From contig NZ_CP024081.1 in the NCBI RefSeq assembly GCF_003033885.1, positions 1,767,980-1,831,979 of the forward strand: a DNA stretch of 64,000 nt, in the 5' to 3' direction. The notes under the pieces are model-generated. The model worked only from the letters and a program-made list of their open reading frames with translations. It had not been told where the DNA came from and did not search any database. Below, piece after piece: positions 38,050 through 47,185 of this stretch; position 1 is the stretch's first letter, and each line of letters opens with the position of its first letter. The position numbers and the translations under genes were made by a program. This stretch comes from Pseudomonas rhizophila (lineage in GTDB: Bacteria; Pseudomonadota; Gammaproteobacteria; Pseudomonadales; Pseudomonadaceae).

Positions 38050-39030
38050 TTACGCCGCGCCGTCGAGGAATTGCTCGGCGTAGTGACACGCCACCTGCCG
38101 GTTATCCAGCAACCGCAAGGCCGGTTCTTCGGTCTGGCAGCGCTCGGTGGCGTATGGGCAGCGCTTGTGGAAGGCGCAGCCGGACGGTGGGTCGAGCGGG
38201 TTGGGCAGTTCGCCGACGATTTTGATCTTCGGCTTGTTCGGGTCCGGGTGGATGGTCGGGGTGGCCGAGAGCAGCGCCTGGGTGTACGGGTGCAGCGGAC
38301 GGCTGTAGATGGACTCGTTAGGGCCCATTTCCACCGGACGGCCGAGGTACATCACCATCACGTCGTCGGCCACGTGCTGCACCACCGCCAGGTTGTGGGA
38401 GATAAACACGTAAGCGGTGTTGAACTCCTGCTGCAGATCCATGAACAGGTTCAGCACCTGGGCCTGGATCGACACGTCCAGCGCCGACGTCGGTTCGTCC
38501 GCCACCAGCACCTTGGGTTGCAGCATCATGGCGCGGGCCAGGGCGATGCGCTGGCGTTGGCCGCCGGAGAACATGTGCGGGTAGCGCTGGTAATGCTCGG
38601 GGCGCAGGCCCACCTGCTTCATCATCGCCTGGACTTTCTCCCGCCGCTCGGTGGCCGACAGGTTGGTGTTGATGAGCAAGGGCTCGGCCAGTTGATCACC
38701 GACTTTCTGCCGTGGGTTGAGGGACGCGTACGGGCTCTGGAACACCATCTGCACGTCTTTGCGCAACTGCTTGCGCTCGGCCTTGTTCGCGCCGGCCACT
38801 TCCTGGCCGGCGATCTTCAGGGAGCCGGTGGACGGTTCCTCGATCAGCGTCAGGGCCCGGGCAAGGGTGGATTTGCCGCAACCGGATTCACCCACCACGG
38901 CGAGGGTCTTGCCGGCTTCCAGTTCGAACGACACGCCGTTGAGGGCGCGCACGGTCGCATGGCCCTTGAACATGCCACGGGACACTTCGTAATGACGGGT
39001 CAGGTCACGGGCGGTAAGTACGACGGCCAT
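38050..39030 (-). CDS. dppF: Dipeptide ABC transporter ATP-binding protein DppF
   Basis: This is one of two ATPases powering dipeptide import. The 326-residue protein has Walker A GESGCGKST, signature FSGGQRQRIALARA, Walker B VLVADEPTSALD, and the oligopeptide-transporter C-terminal domain with a Cys cluster (CAFHKRCPYATERC) typical of DppF/OppF and its iron-sulfur site. ATG 39030 overlaps the dppD stop by 1 nt (TGATG). It is the last gene of the dpp operon on the minus strand. Confidence 0.95.
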   Translation of the reverse strand: MAVVLTARDLTRHYEVSRGMFKGHATVRALNGVSFELEAGKTLAVVGESGCGKSTLARALTLIEEPSTGSLKIAGQEVAGANKAERKQLRKDVQMVFQSPYASLNPRQKVGDQLAEPLLINTNLSATERREKVQAMMKQVGLRPEHYQRYPHMFSGGQRQRIALARAMMLQPKVLVADEPTSALDVSIQAQVLNLFMDLQQEFNTAYVFISHNLAVVQHVADDVMVMYLGRPVEMGPNESIYSRPLHPYTQALLSATPTIHPDPNKPKIKIVGELPNPLDPPSGCAFHKRCPYATERCQTEEPALRLLDNRQVACHYAEQFLDGAA

Positions 39031-39998
39031 CACGCCACCTCCTGGTTCAACGGGTAGAAGCAGCGGGCGAGGCTGTTGGATTTCGGATCGAGGGCCGGGC
39101 GTTGTTGACGACAGTTGTCCTGCACATACGGGCAGCGCGGCGACAGCAGGCAGCCTTGCGGACGGTCGTAGCGACCGGGGACGATACCTGGCAGCGTCGC
39201 CAGGCGCTCGGCGCCCATGCTGTGTTCCGGAATCGCCGCCAGCAGCGCTTCGCTGTACGGGTGGGCCGGGATGTCGAACAGCTCGGGGACCTTGCCTACT
39301 TCCACGGCCTGGCCTGCGTACATCACGCACACGCGCTGGGCGGTTTCAGCCACCACGGCCAAGTCGTGGGTGATCAGCACCAAGCCCATGTTCTGCTCTT
39401 TCTGCAGGGCCAGCAGCAGGTCCATGATCTGCGCCTGAATGGTCACGTCGAGGGCGGTGGTCGGTTCGTCGGCGATCAACAGTTTCGGCTCGCCGGCAAT
39501 CGCCATGGCAATCGCCACACGCTGGCTCATGCCGCCGGACAGTTGGTGCGGGTAGGCGTTCATGCGGCTGGCGGCGCCCGGGATTTCGACTTTCTCCAGC
39601 AGTTCGATGGCGCGCTGGCGGGCGGCCTTGCCGGACATCTTCAGGTGCAGGCGCAGCACTTCTTCGATCTGGAAACCCACGGTGTAGCTGGGGTTGAGTG
39701 CAGTCATCGGGTCCTGGAACACCATCGCCAGGTCCTTGCCGACGATCTGCCGACGCTGGCGGTTGCTCAGCTTGAGCATGTTCTTGCCATCGAAGTTCAG
39801 CGCGTCGGCGGTGACGATGCCGGGGTGCTCGATCAGCCCCATCAGCGCCATCATGGTCACGGATTTACCCGAGCCTGATTCACCGACGATGGCCAGTACT
39901 TCACCCTTTTCCACGCTCAGGTCCAGGCCGTCGACCACCGGCACGGCGGTGGCGTCGCCGAAGCGTACGTTGAGATTCTTGATTTCTAGCAGTGACAT
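39030..39998 (-). CDS. dppD: Dipeptide ABC transporter ATP-binding protein DppD
   Basis: The partner ATPase of DppF, 322 residues from ATG 39998 ([11 protein letters not shown]) behind GAGGAGA. Walker A is GESGSGKS, signature [14 protein letters not shown], Walker [13 protein letters not shown], and the C-terminal oligopeptide domain carries [14 protein letters not shown]. It lies 10 nt after dppC and overlaps dppF by 1 nt. Confidence 0.95.
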   Translation of the reverse strand: MSLLEIKNLNVRFGDATAVPVVDGLDLSVEKGEVLAIVGESGSGKSVTMMALMGLIEHPGIVTADALNFDGKNMLKLSNRQRRQIVGKDLAMVFQDPMTALNPSYTVGFQIEEVLRLHLKMSGKAARQRAIELLEKVEIPGAASRMNAYPHQLSGGMSQRVAIAMAIAGEPKLLIADEPTTALDVTIQAQIMDLLLALQKEQNMGLVLITHDLAVVAETAQRVCVMYAGQAVEVGKVPELFDIPAHPYSEALLAAIPEHSMGAERLATLPGIVPGRYDRPQGCLLSPRCPYVQDNCRQQRPALDPKSNSLARCFYPLNQEVA

Positions 39999-40008
39999 GG
40001 GAATCTCC

Positions 40009-40920
40009 TCAGGCGGCATTCTTGAGTTTCGGGTCCAGCGCATCGCGCAAACCGTCGCCCATCAGGTTGATTGCCAGCACGCTGAGCAAAATGGTCAAGC
40101 CAGGCAGGCTCACCACCCACCAGGCGCGTTCGATGTAGTCTCGGGCCGAGGCCAGCATGGTGCCCCACTCCGGGGTTGGCGGCTGGACGCCCAGGCCGAG
40201 GAAGCCCAGGGCGGCGGCGTCGAGGATCGCCGAGGAAAAGCTCAAGGTTGCCTGCACGATCAGCGGCGCCATGCAGTTGGGCAGCACAGTGATGAACATC
40301 AGGCGCGGCAGGCCGGCACCGGCCAGGCGGGCGGCGGTCACGTAGTCACGGTTGAGTTCGCCCATCACCGCGGCGCGGGTCAGGCGCACGTAGGACGGCA
40401 GCGACACGATGGCGATGGCGATCACGGTGTTGATCAGGCCAGGGCCGAGGATGGCGACAATCGCCACGGCCAACAGCAGCGAGGGCAGGGCGAGCATGAT
40501 GTCCATCAAACGCATGATGGTCGGGCCGAGCAGGCGCGGGAAGAACCCGGCGAACAGTCCCAGCAGGATGCCCGGGATCAGCGACATCACCACCGACGAC
40601 AAGCCGATCAGCAGCGACAGACGCGAACCCTGGATCAGCCGCGACAGCAAATCGCGCCCCAGTTCGTCGGTGCCCAGCAAAAATTGCATCTGACCGCCTT
40701 CGAGCCAGACCGGCGGTGTCAGCAAAAAGTCGCGGTATTGTTCGCTCGGGTCATGGGGGGCGACCCACGGGGCGAAGATCGCGCAGAACACGATCAGGGT
40801 CATGAACATCAGCCCGGCCACGGCGCCCTTGTTGCGGGAAAACGCCTGCCAGAATTCTTTGTAGGGGGACGGGTACAGCAGGCTTTGATCGACTGCTACC
40901 GAGGTAGTTGGAGTACTCAT
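40009..40920 (-). CDS. dppC: Dipeptide ABC transporter permease DppC
   Basis: One half of the inner-membrane channel. The 303-residue protein has an N-terminal OppC-type segment with TM1 (about 37-58) and about five further TM helices. The EAA-type cytoplasmic loop that contacts the ATPases is visible as [29 protein letters not shown] 40920 (MSTPTTSV) is chosen over an in-frame ATG at 40962 that would overlap dppB. Confidence 0.94.
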   Translation of the reverse strand: MSTPTTSVAVDQSLLYPSPYKEFWQAFSRNKGAVAGLMFMTLIVFCAIFAPWVAPHDPSEQYRDFLLTPPVWLEGGQMQFLLGTDELGRDLLSRLIQGSRLSLLIGLSSVVMSLIPGILLGLFAGFFPRLLGPTIMRLMDIMLALPSLLLAVAIVAILGPGLINTVIAIAIVSLPSYVRLTRAAVMGELNRDYVTAARLAGAGLPRLMFITVLPNCMAPLIVQATLSFSSAILDAAALGFLGLGVQPPTPEWGTMLASARDYIERAWWVVSLPGLTILLSVLAINLMGDGLRDALDPKLKNAA

Positions 40921-40930
40921 GGTTTTGATC

Positions 40931-41941
40931 TCAGCGCTGGTGACGAATACGTGGGTTGGCAAAGCCGTAGAGGATGTCCACGACGAAGTTGACCAGAATC
41001 ACCAGGCAGGCGATTAACAGGATGCCGTTCTGCACCACGGGATAGTCCCGGGCGCCGATGGCTTCGATCAGCCACTTGCCGATACCTGGCCAGGAGAAGA
41101 TCGTTTCGGTCAGCACCGCACCGGCCAGCAATGTGCCGACTTGCAGGCCGACCACGGTCAGCACCGGGATCAGCGCGTTGCGCAGGCCATGCACGAATAC
41201 CACTCGCGAAGGCGACAGGCCCTTGGCGCGCGCGGTGCGGATATAGTCTTCGCGCAGCACTTCGAGCATCGAGGAACGGGTCATGCGGGCGATCACCGCC
41301 AGCGGAATAGTACCCAGCACGATGGCCGGCAGGATCAGGTGGTGCAGGGCGTCGAGGAACGCGCCCGGCTCATCGGCCAGCAGCGTGTCGATCAGCATGA
41401 AGCCGGTTTTCGGCTCGATGTCGTAGAGCAGGTCGATCCGTCCCGACACCGGCGTCCAGCCCAGGGACACCGAGAAGAACATGATCAGGATCAGGCCCCA
41501 CCAGAAGATCGGCATCGAATACCCCGCCAGGGAGATGCCCATCACCCCATGGTCGAACAGGGATCCTCGCTTGAGTGCCGCGATCACCCCGGCCAAAAGG
41601 CCCAGGATACCGGCGAACAACAGGGCGGCCATGGACAGCTCCAGGGTCGCGGGAAACAGGGAACTGAACTCGGTCCAGACGCTTTCGCGGGTGCGCAGCG
41701 ATTCGCCGAGATCGCCCTGGGCCAGTTTGCCGATGTAGTCCAGGTACTGGGCATACAGCGGTTTGTTCAGGCCAAGGCGTTCCATTGCCTGAGCGTGCAT
41801 TTCGGGATCGACCCGACGTTCGCCCATCATCACTTCCACGGGGTCGCCGGGGATCATGCGAATCAACGCGAAAGTCAGCAAGGTGATGCCGAAGAACGTG
41901 GGGATCAATAATCCCAGTCGGCGGGCAATAAAACTAAACAT
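40931..41941 (-). CDS. dppB: Dipeptide ABC transporter permease DppB
   Basis: The other channel half, 336 residues. It starts MFSFIARRLGLLIPTFFGITLLTFAL with TM1 and has the conserved MIPGDP segment of DppB/OppB, about six TM helices, and the EAA-type loop REDYIRTARAKGLSPSRVVFVHGLRN. It follows a binding-protein gene by about 75 nt on the same strand. Confidence 0.95.
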   Translation of the reverse strand: MFSFIARRLGLLIPTFFGITLLTFALIRMIPGDPVEVMMGERRVDPEMHAQAMERLGLNKPLYAQYLDYIGKLAQGDLGESLRTRESVWTEFSSLFPATLELSMAALLFAGILGLLAGVIAALKRGSLFDHGVMGISLAGYSMPIFWWGLILIMFFSVSLGWTPVSGRIDLLYDIEPKTGFMLIDTLLADEPGAFLDALHHLILPAIVLGTIPLAVIARMTRSSMLEVLREDYIRTARAKGLSPSRVVFVHGLRNALIPVLTVVGLQVGTLLAGAVLTETIFSWPGIGKWLIEAIGARDYPVVQNGILLIACLVILVNFVVDILYGFANPRIRHQR

Positions 41942-42015
41942 CTTAAGGTGTACCTCATCAGCCGGTTAGGCGTGCCCGACAGCTCCTGGATAAGAGTTGC
42001 CGGGCGTTTTCTTAT

Positions 42016-43611
42016 CTACCTCACCTGGGTGGTGGCGAAGTTATTGGTCGTAAGCGGGCTAATCACATAGCCCTCTACGTTCTTGCGCATTGCGGTAAAC
42101 ATTCGGGTGTGGGCCATGCTGATCCACGGCTGGTCCTGGTTGAAAAGCACCTGGGCCTGTTCATAGAGCTTGGTGCGCTCCTCGGGGTTCACTGTGGCGC
42201 GGGCCTGGTCGATCAGCGCCTGGAATTGCTCGTTGCACCAGCGCGCGTAGTTTTCGCCGTTCTTGGCCGCTTCGCAACTGAGCATAGGCGTCAGGAAGTT
42301 ATCCGGGTCGCCGTTATCGCCCGCCCATCCGGCGGAAACCATGTCGTGCTCGCCGTTCTTGGCGCGCTTGAGCATTTCGCCCCATTCCATCACGCGGATG
42401 TCGACCTTGATCCCGACTTTGGCCAGGTCGGCCTGCATCATCTGCGCGCCGAGCATCGGGTTGGGGTTGGTCGGGCCGCCGCCGTTACGGGTGAACAGAG
42501 TGAACACGGTGCCTTCAGGTACGCCGGCTTCCTTGAGCAGTTGACGGGCTTTGTCCAGGTCCCGGGGCGGATTTTTCAGATCATGATTGAAGCCCAGCAG
42601 CGTCGGTGGGTACGGGTTGACCGCCACGGTGGCATTGCCCTTGCCGAACAGGGCGTTGACGTAGGCTTCCTTATCGAAGGCCAGGTCGATGGCTTTGCGC
42701 ACCCGCACATCGCTCATGTATTTGTGGCTGGTATTCAGGGCGGTGTAGGAAACGGTCATCGCGTCCAGTTCCGTCACCTTCAGGTTCGGGTCTTTCTTGA
42801 TGCTGGGGATGTCATCGGGTTTTGGATACAGCGCGATCTGGCACTCGTTGGTCTTGAGCTTTTGCATGCGCACGTTGTTGTCGGTGGCGATGGCCAGGAT
42901 TAGCGCATCGGCCGGTGGCTTGCCACGGAAGTAGTCCGGGTTGGCCTTGAAACGAACCTGGGCATCCTTGTTGTAGCGCTGGAAAATGAACGGGCCGGTG
43001 CCGATCGGCTTGCTGTTGAGGTCGCCGGTCTTGTTTGCCTTGAGCAACTGGTCGGCGTATTCGGCCGGGTAGATCGAGGAGAAGGCCATGGCGATGTCCG
43101 CCAGAAATGGCGCCTCGCGGCGGGTCAGGCTGAACCTGACTGTGTGCTCGTCGACTTTCTCGACGCTCTTGAGCAGCTCTTTGAAGCCCATGCTTTCAAA
43201 GTAGGGGAAGCCTACGCTCGACAGCTTGTGCCAGGGATGATTCGGGTCCAGCTGGCGCTGAAAACTCCAGACCACGTCGTCGGCATTCATGTCGCGGGTC
43301 GGCTTGAAATAATCGGTGGTGTGAAACTTGACGCCTTTGCGCAGATGAAAAGTGTACGTCAGGCCGTCGTCACTGATGTCCCAGGATTCGGCCAGGGCCG
43401 GAATCACTTCGGTGGTGCCGGGCTTGAAGTCGGCCAGGCGATTGAAGATGGTTTCTGCCACGGCATCGGCAGTGACTGCAGTCGTGTACTGGACCATGTC
43501 GAAGCCTTCCGGGCTGGCTTCTGTGCAAACCACCAGGGGTTTGGCCGTGGCGCCTACGGCGACACTCAGCAACGCAGCGGCGATGGCTGCGCGTAGGGGA
43601 TTCATGTTCAT
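42016..43611 (-). CDS. Dipeptide-binding protein, DppA family (copy nearest the permease genes)
   Basis: A periplasmic substrate-binding protein (SBP_bac_5 family), 531 residues with a cleavable signal (MNMNPLRAAIAAALLSVAVG, cut near ATA). Mature motifs include LVVCTEASPEGFD, LAESWDISDDGLTYTFHLRKGVKFHTTDYF, GTGPF and WAGDNGDPDNFLTPML. The two Cys pairs common to DppA-type proteins seem present. It lies between the porin and dppB, as PA4502 does in P. aeruginosa. The exact peptide preference is unknown. Confidence 0.9.
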   Translation of the reverse strand: MNMNPLRAAIAAALLSVAVGATAKPLVVCTEASPEGFDMVQYTTAVTADAVAETIFNRLADFKPGTTEVIPALAESWDISDDGLTYTFHLRKGVKFHTTDYFKPTRDMNADDVVWSFQRQLDPNHPWHKLSSVGFPYFESMGFKELLKSVEKVDEHTVRFSLTRREAPFLADIAMAFSSIYPAEYADQLLKANKTGDLNSKPIGTGPFIFQRYNKDAQVRFKANPDYFRGKPPADALILAIATDNNVRMQKLKTNECQIALYPKPDDIPSIKKDPNLKVTELDAMTVSYTALNTSHKYMSDVRVRKAIDLAFDKEAYVNALFGKGNATVAVNPYPPTLLGFNHDLKNPPRDLDKARQLLKEAGVPEGTVFTLFTRNGGGPTNPNPMLGAQMMQADLAKVGIKVDIRVMEWGEMLKRAKNGEHDMVSAGWAGDNGDPDNFLTPMLSCEAAKNGENYARWCNEQFQALIDQARATVNPEERTKLYEQAQVLFNQDQPWISMAHTRMFTAMRKNVEGYVISPLTTNNFATTQVR

Positions 43612-43641
43612 CGGCTATCCTCTGCAATCGGTTCAATGGCA

Positions 43642-43679
43642 AAAACCGAACGACCGACCTTGTGAGTCGACCGTTCGGT
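43642..43679 (-). terminator. Hairpin with T tract between the OprD-family porin and the binding-protein gene
   Basis: Read on the minus strand, ACCGAACG pairs with CGTTCGGT, with inner GTCGAC pairing, followed by TTTTTGCC. It would end or attenuate the porin transcript before the dpp genes. Its inner part carries the 15-nt element shared with 48851-48865. Confidence 0.65.
43655..43669 (-). promoter_or_regulatory. Shared 15-nt palindromic element, copy 1
   Basis: CGACCTTGTGAGTCG lies about 45 nt upstream of the binding-protein start at 43611. A 14-of-15 match is found at 48851-48865, a similar distance upstream of another binding-protein gene. In RNA it folds as CGAC-N7-GUCG. Confidence 0.5.
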
Positions 43680-43686
43680 GGATGGT

Positions 43687-45108
43687 TTAGAGAATGTTGA
43701 ACGGGATGGTGGTGACCAGGCGGAATTCGTTGATGTTGCCATCAGCCTGGTTTTCGCTGGCGCGGTGCGTGGTGTATGTCGCACGAATCGCGGTGGCCTT
43801 GAGCGGGCCACTTTGCACGGCGTAGGAGGCGCCAACACCGTATTCGTAGTGAGTTTCGCCGTCCATCAGGCTCAGGTCGCCGCGCTGGGTACCTGGTGCG
43901 GTGTAGGCCGTGCCACGGTAATGCGTGCCGTCGATGCCCCAGCCGCGTGCCTGATAGATGTTGAGCTTCAGGCCCGGTACGCCGTACTCGGCCATGTTGA
44001 GGCCGTAGGCGATCTGGAACGATTTCTCGTTCGGGCTGTTGAAGTCCGACAGCAAGGAGTTGGCCAGGTAGATGCCATTGGTTTCGTGCAGGTAGTCGAA
44101 GTACTCGTCGCCGTTCACTTCCTGATAGGAGAACGTCAGGCTATGGGCCTGGTGAGCAAGGCCGAGCGACAGGGAGTAGGTATCGTTATCGATATTCCCC
44201 ATCAGCTTTTTGCCCTCATCAACGGTTTTGTAGTAGTTCAGGCTGGTGGTCAGACTCAGCACCTGGCTGTCACCCAACTCGTGGGTCGCGCCAAAGTAGT
44301 ACTGGTTCCAGAAGTCTTCAACATTGGCGCCATACAGGCTGGTTTTCAGGCTCTTGAACGGCTGGTAGTTCACGCCGGCGGTGAGGACTTTGTCGGTTTC
44401 CACGCCAGTGGCGGAGTACTCGCTGCGGAACTTCGACAAGCTCTGCTCGGTACGCGGCGAAACGCGATCGAAACCGGCCACGTCGAACGACAGGTTGTTG
44501 AATTCCTCGCTATGCAGACTCACACCTTCGAAACTCGAAGGCAGTGCGCGGTTGCCGATAACGTCGACGATAGGCGTACTGAAATTCTGACGACCGGCGG
44601 TGAGCGTTGTGTTCGATACGCGGAACTTGACGTTGGCCAGACCCAGCTTGCTCCACTGGTCGACGGCATCACCGTTGGAGTCGGCCAGGGTGCGGTTGGA
44701 ACCGCCGGCGATGTGCTTGCGGTCTTGATCCAGCACGATGGCGTTGTAGGCGGCTACTTCCGTGCTGACGCCGACTGTGCCTTGGGTAAAGCCCGAGGTG
44801 TAGTTAACGATGGTGCCCTGAACCCAGTTGATACGACGTGCGATGGGCGTAGCCGGCACGGAAGGATCATTTTTTACGCTGTTAGGCTTATAGCTGAATC
44901 GGTCATCACGACGTTTCAGTTCGTTGGCGTACCAGTTACGGGTCGTGCCGCCCAAGCTCTGTCCATCGATAAAACCTTTAGCCTCGCTTTGAGCGCTGCT
45001 GCCAGCCAGGGTGGTCGGGACGAATTCCTGACTTGCAGACTCAGCATAGGCTGTGGCCGTAACGCTGCTGATGGCCAAGGCCAGTAACGCGGTGTTGCTC
45101 AGTTTCAT
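43687..45108 (-). CDS. opdP: OprD-family outer-membrane porin, probably peptide-specific
   Basis: An 18-strand specific porin of the OprD/Occ family for small amino-acid-like substrates. The 473-residue protein has a signal peptide (MKLSNTALLALAISSVTATAYA), the family-typical start of the barrel, and ends in a hydrophobic C-terminal beta signal (RLVTTIPFNIL). Position within a dpp cluster matches PA4501 (OpdP/OpdD, glycine-glutamate porin), which is why I suggest the symbol; the assignment is by synteny, not measured similarity. Confidence 0.85.
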   Translation of the reverse strand: MKLSNTALLALAISSVTATAYAESASQEFVPTTLAGSSAQSEAKGFIDGQSLGGTTRNWYANELKRRDDRFSYKPNSVKNDPSVPATPIARRINWVQGTIVNYTSGFTQGTVGVSTEVAAYNAIVLDQDRKHIAGGSNRTLADSNGDAVDQWSKLGLANVKFRVSNTTLTAGRQNFSTPIVDVIGNRALPSSFEGVSLHSEEFNNLSFDVAGFDRVSPRTEQSLSKFRSEYSATGVETDKVLTAGVNYQPFKSLKTSLYGANVEDFWNQYYFGATHELGDSQVLSLTTSLNYYKTVDEGKKLMGNIDNDTYSLSLGLAHQAHSLTFSYQEVNGDEYFDYLHETNGIYLANSLLSDFNSPNEKSFQIAYGLNMAEYGVPGLKLNIYQARGWGIDGTHYRGTAYTAPGTQRGDLSLMDGETHYEYGVGASYAVQSGPLKATAIRATYTTHRASENQADGNINEFRLVTTIPFNIL

Positions 45109-45279
45109 CGGTAACGCTCCTTTTCTTTCTTTTTAATGCCGGTCTTTTTTAGTGATACGGCTATCGGTTTTTGCAACTCATCTTGGCTTCGCAAACGTTT
45201 GCACTACGCCTGAACGGTGAATTTCGGCAAGACGTCTGCGTGAGGGCACCAAATGGGGCCCTGCTGTATGGCTAATCAG

Positions 45280-46881
45280 TTATGGGTTCAGGCTGACGCC
45301 CGAGAACACGTTGCGACCGAAGGGGCTGACCTTGAACCCTTCGACTTTGGCGCTCAGCGGCTGGTTGACCGTCGAGTGAGCGACAGGGGTGATCGGCACT
45401 TGCTGCTTGAGCAATTGCTGGGCCTGTTTGTAGAGCACGGTGCGCTGGTCGCGATCGGTGACGACCTTGGCCTGCTTGATCAGCTTGTCGTAGTCCTGAT
45501 CGCACCACATGGAGTAGTTGTTGCCGCCAATGGCATCGCAGCTGTACAGCGTGCCCAGCCAGTTGTCCGGGTCCCCGTTGTCACCGGTCCAGCCGATCAG
45601 GCTGACATCGTGCTCGCCGTTCTTGGTGCGCTTGATGTATTCGCCCCATTCATAGCTGACGATCTTCACCTTCAGGCCGATTTTCGCCCAGTCGGCCTGA
45701 AGCATTTCGGCCATCAGCTTGGCGTTGGGGTTGTACGGGCGTTGTACCGGCATGGCCCAGAGGGTGATTTCGGTGCCTTCCTTGACCCCGGCAGCCTTGA
45801 GCAACTCCTTGGCTTTTTCCGGGTTGTAGGCGGTGTCCTTGATCGTATCGTCGTAAGACCACTGGGTCGGCGGCATGGCGTTGACCGCCAGTTGCCCTGC
45901 GCCCTGGTACACGGCGTTGAGGATGCTCTGCTTGTTCACCGCCATGTCCAGCGCCCGGCGCACTTCGACCTGGTCGAACGGTTTGTGACGGGTGTTATAG
46001 GCGATGTAGCCGAGGTTGAAACCGGGTTTCTCGATCAGTTGCAGTTTCGGGTCGTTCTTCAAGGCCGGCACATCGGCTGGACGTGGATGCAGGGTGACCT
46101 GGCATTCGTTGGCCTTGAGTTTTTGCACCCGTACCGAGGCATCGGTGTTGATGGAGAAGATCAGGTTGTTCAGCTTGACCCGCTCCGGCGCCCAGTACTG
46201 TTTGTTGGCGACATAGCGGATGTTGGAGTCTTTCTGGTAGCTCTTGAACTCGAACGGCCCGGTGCCGATCGGCTTCTGGTTGATGTCGCTGGGCTTGCCG
46301 GTCTTGAGCAACTGATCGGCGTATTCGGCCGACAGGATCGCGGCGAAACTCATGGCGATGTTCTGGATGAACGCGGCGTCCACGCTGTTGAGCGTCATGA
46401 CCACGGTCAGCGGCCCGGTGGCCTCGACCTTGGCGATGTTCTTGTTCAGGCTCATGCCGTTGAAGTATGGAAACTCGGTCGGGTAGGCCTTACGGAAGGG
46501 GTGCTGCGGGTCAAGCATGCGGTTGAAGGTGAACAGCACGTCGTCGGCGTTGAAATCCCGGGTCGGCGTGAAGTAATCGGTGGTATGAAACTTCACCCCT
46601 TCGCGCAGGTGAAAGGTGTATTTCAGGCCGTCTTCGGAAATGTCCCAGCTAGTCGCCAGGCCAGGTACGACGTTGGTCGCGCCCTTTTCAAACTCGGCCA
46701 GGCGGTTGTACAGCGGTTCGGCGGCATCGTTGTCAGTGGCGGTGGTGTATTGCGCGGTGTCGAAACCGGCGGGGCTGCCTTCGGAGCAGAACACCAGACT
46801 GCCGCCGGCGGCCTGGGCCATGGAAGTGGCGGCCAGCAGGCCGGTGCCCAGCAATGCGGATAAAACCAAGGTATGGCGCAT
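45280..46881 (-). CDS. Dipeptide-binding protein, DppA family (middle copy)
   Basis: A 533-residue SBP_bac_5 periplasmic binding protein with signal peptide ending AQA near residue 24. It shares long blocks with the copy at 47186, such as LVFCSEGSPAGFD, FHTTDYFTPTRDFNADDVLFTFNRM, LWAMPVQRPYNPNAKLMAEMLQ and GWTGDNGDPDNWL. It is clearly a closer relative of that copy than of the one at 42016. It is upstream of the porin on the same strand. Start ATG 46881 follows AGAGAGGGAGC. Confidence 0.9.
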   Translation of the reverse strand: MRHTLVLSALLGTGLLAATSMAQAAGGSLVFCSEGSPAGFDTAQYTTATDNDAAEPLYNRLAEFEKGATNVVPGLATSWDISEDGLKYTFHLREGVKFHTTDYFTPTRDFNADDVLFTFNRMLDPQHPFRKAYPTEFPYFNGMSLNKNIAKVEATGPLTVVMTLNSVDAAFIQNIAMSFAAILSAEYADQLLKTGKPSDINQKPIGTGPFEFKSYQKDSNIRYVANKQYWAPERVKLNNLIFSINTDASVRVQKLKANECQVTLHPRPADVPALKNDPKLQLIEKPGFNLGYIAYNTRHKPFDQVEVRRALDMAVNKQSILNAVYQGAGQLAVNAMPPTQWSYDDTIKDTAYNPEKAKELLKAAGVKEGTEITLWAMPVQRPYNPNAKLMAEMLQADWAKIGLKVKIVSYEWGEYIKRTKNGEHDVSLIGWTGDNGDPDNWLGTLYSCDAIGGNNYSMWCDQDYDKLIKQAKVVTDRDQRTVLYKQAQQLLKQQVPITPVAHSTVNQPLSAKVEGFKVSPFGRNVFSGVSLNP

Positions 46882-47148
46882 GACGCTCCCTCTCTCTATG
46901 GGGTGTTTAACAGTGACCGGCGCCCTTGCAGGGCCTGTCCGGGCACTGAGTTCAATCCATTGCGAACAGCGATGCCGCAGCGCCAGCAGATCGACCTGGC
47001 TCCCGACGGTATGGGCCGCGGGCCAGGCAGTAAATGCGTAACGCCTGAAAGACTTGTGGGAAAAGGCGATACGTCCTAAACCAGCTGCTGTGGTACGCAG
47101 TGCTTTTGGATGTAGGCGTTTTCCTGAGTCTTGGTCTCGGCAGATAAA
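46882..47148. other. Intergenic region between two binding-protein genes
   Basis: No gene seen. It holds the probable promoter of the 45280-46881 gene and the end of the transcript from 47186, whose terminator is listed separately. A GC-rich inverted repeat GCCCTTGCAGGGC lies at 46922-46934. Confidence 0.4.
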
Positions 47149-47179
47149 GCAACGGCGCCGTCAGAAACGCCGCCGTTGC
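47149..47179 (-). terminator. Terminator of the first binding-protein gene
   Basis: GCAACGGCG and CGCCGTTGC type arms (47149-47160 and 47168-47179) form a strong stem. On the minus strand TTTATCTG follows. It lies just after the stop of the 47186 gene. Confidence 0.75.
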
Positions 47180-47185
47180 CTACCT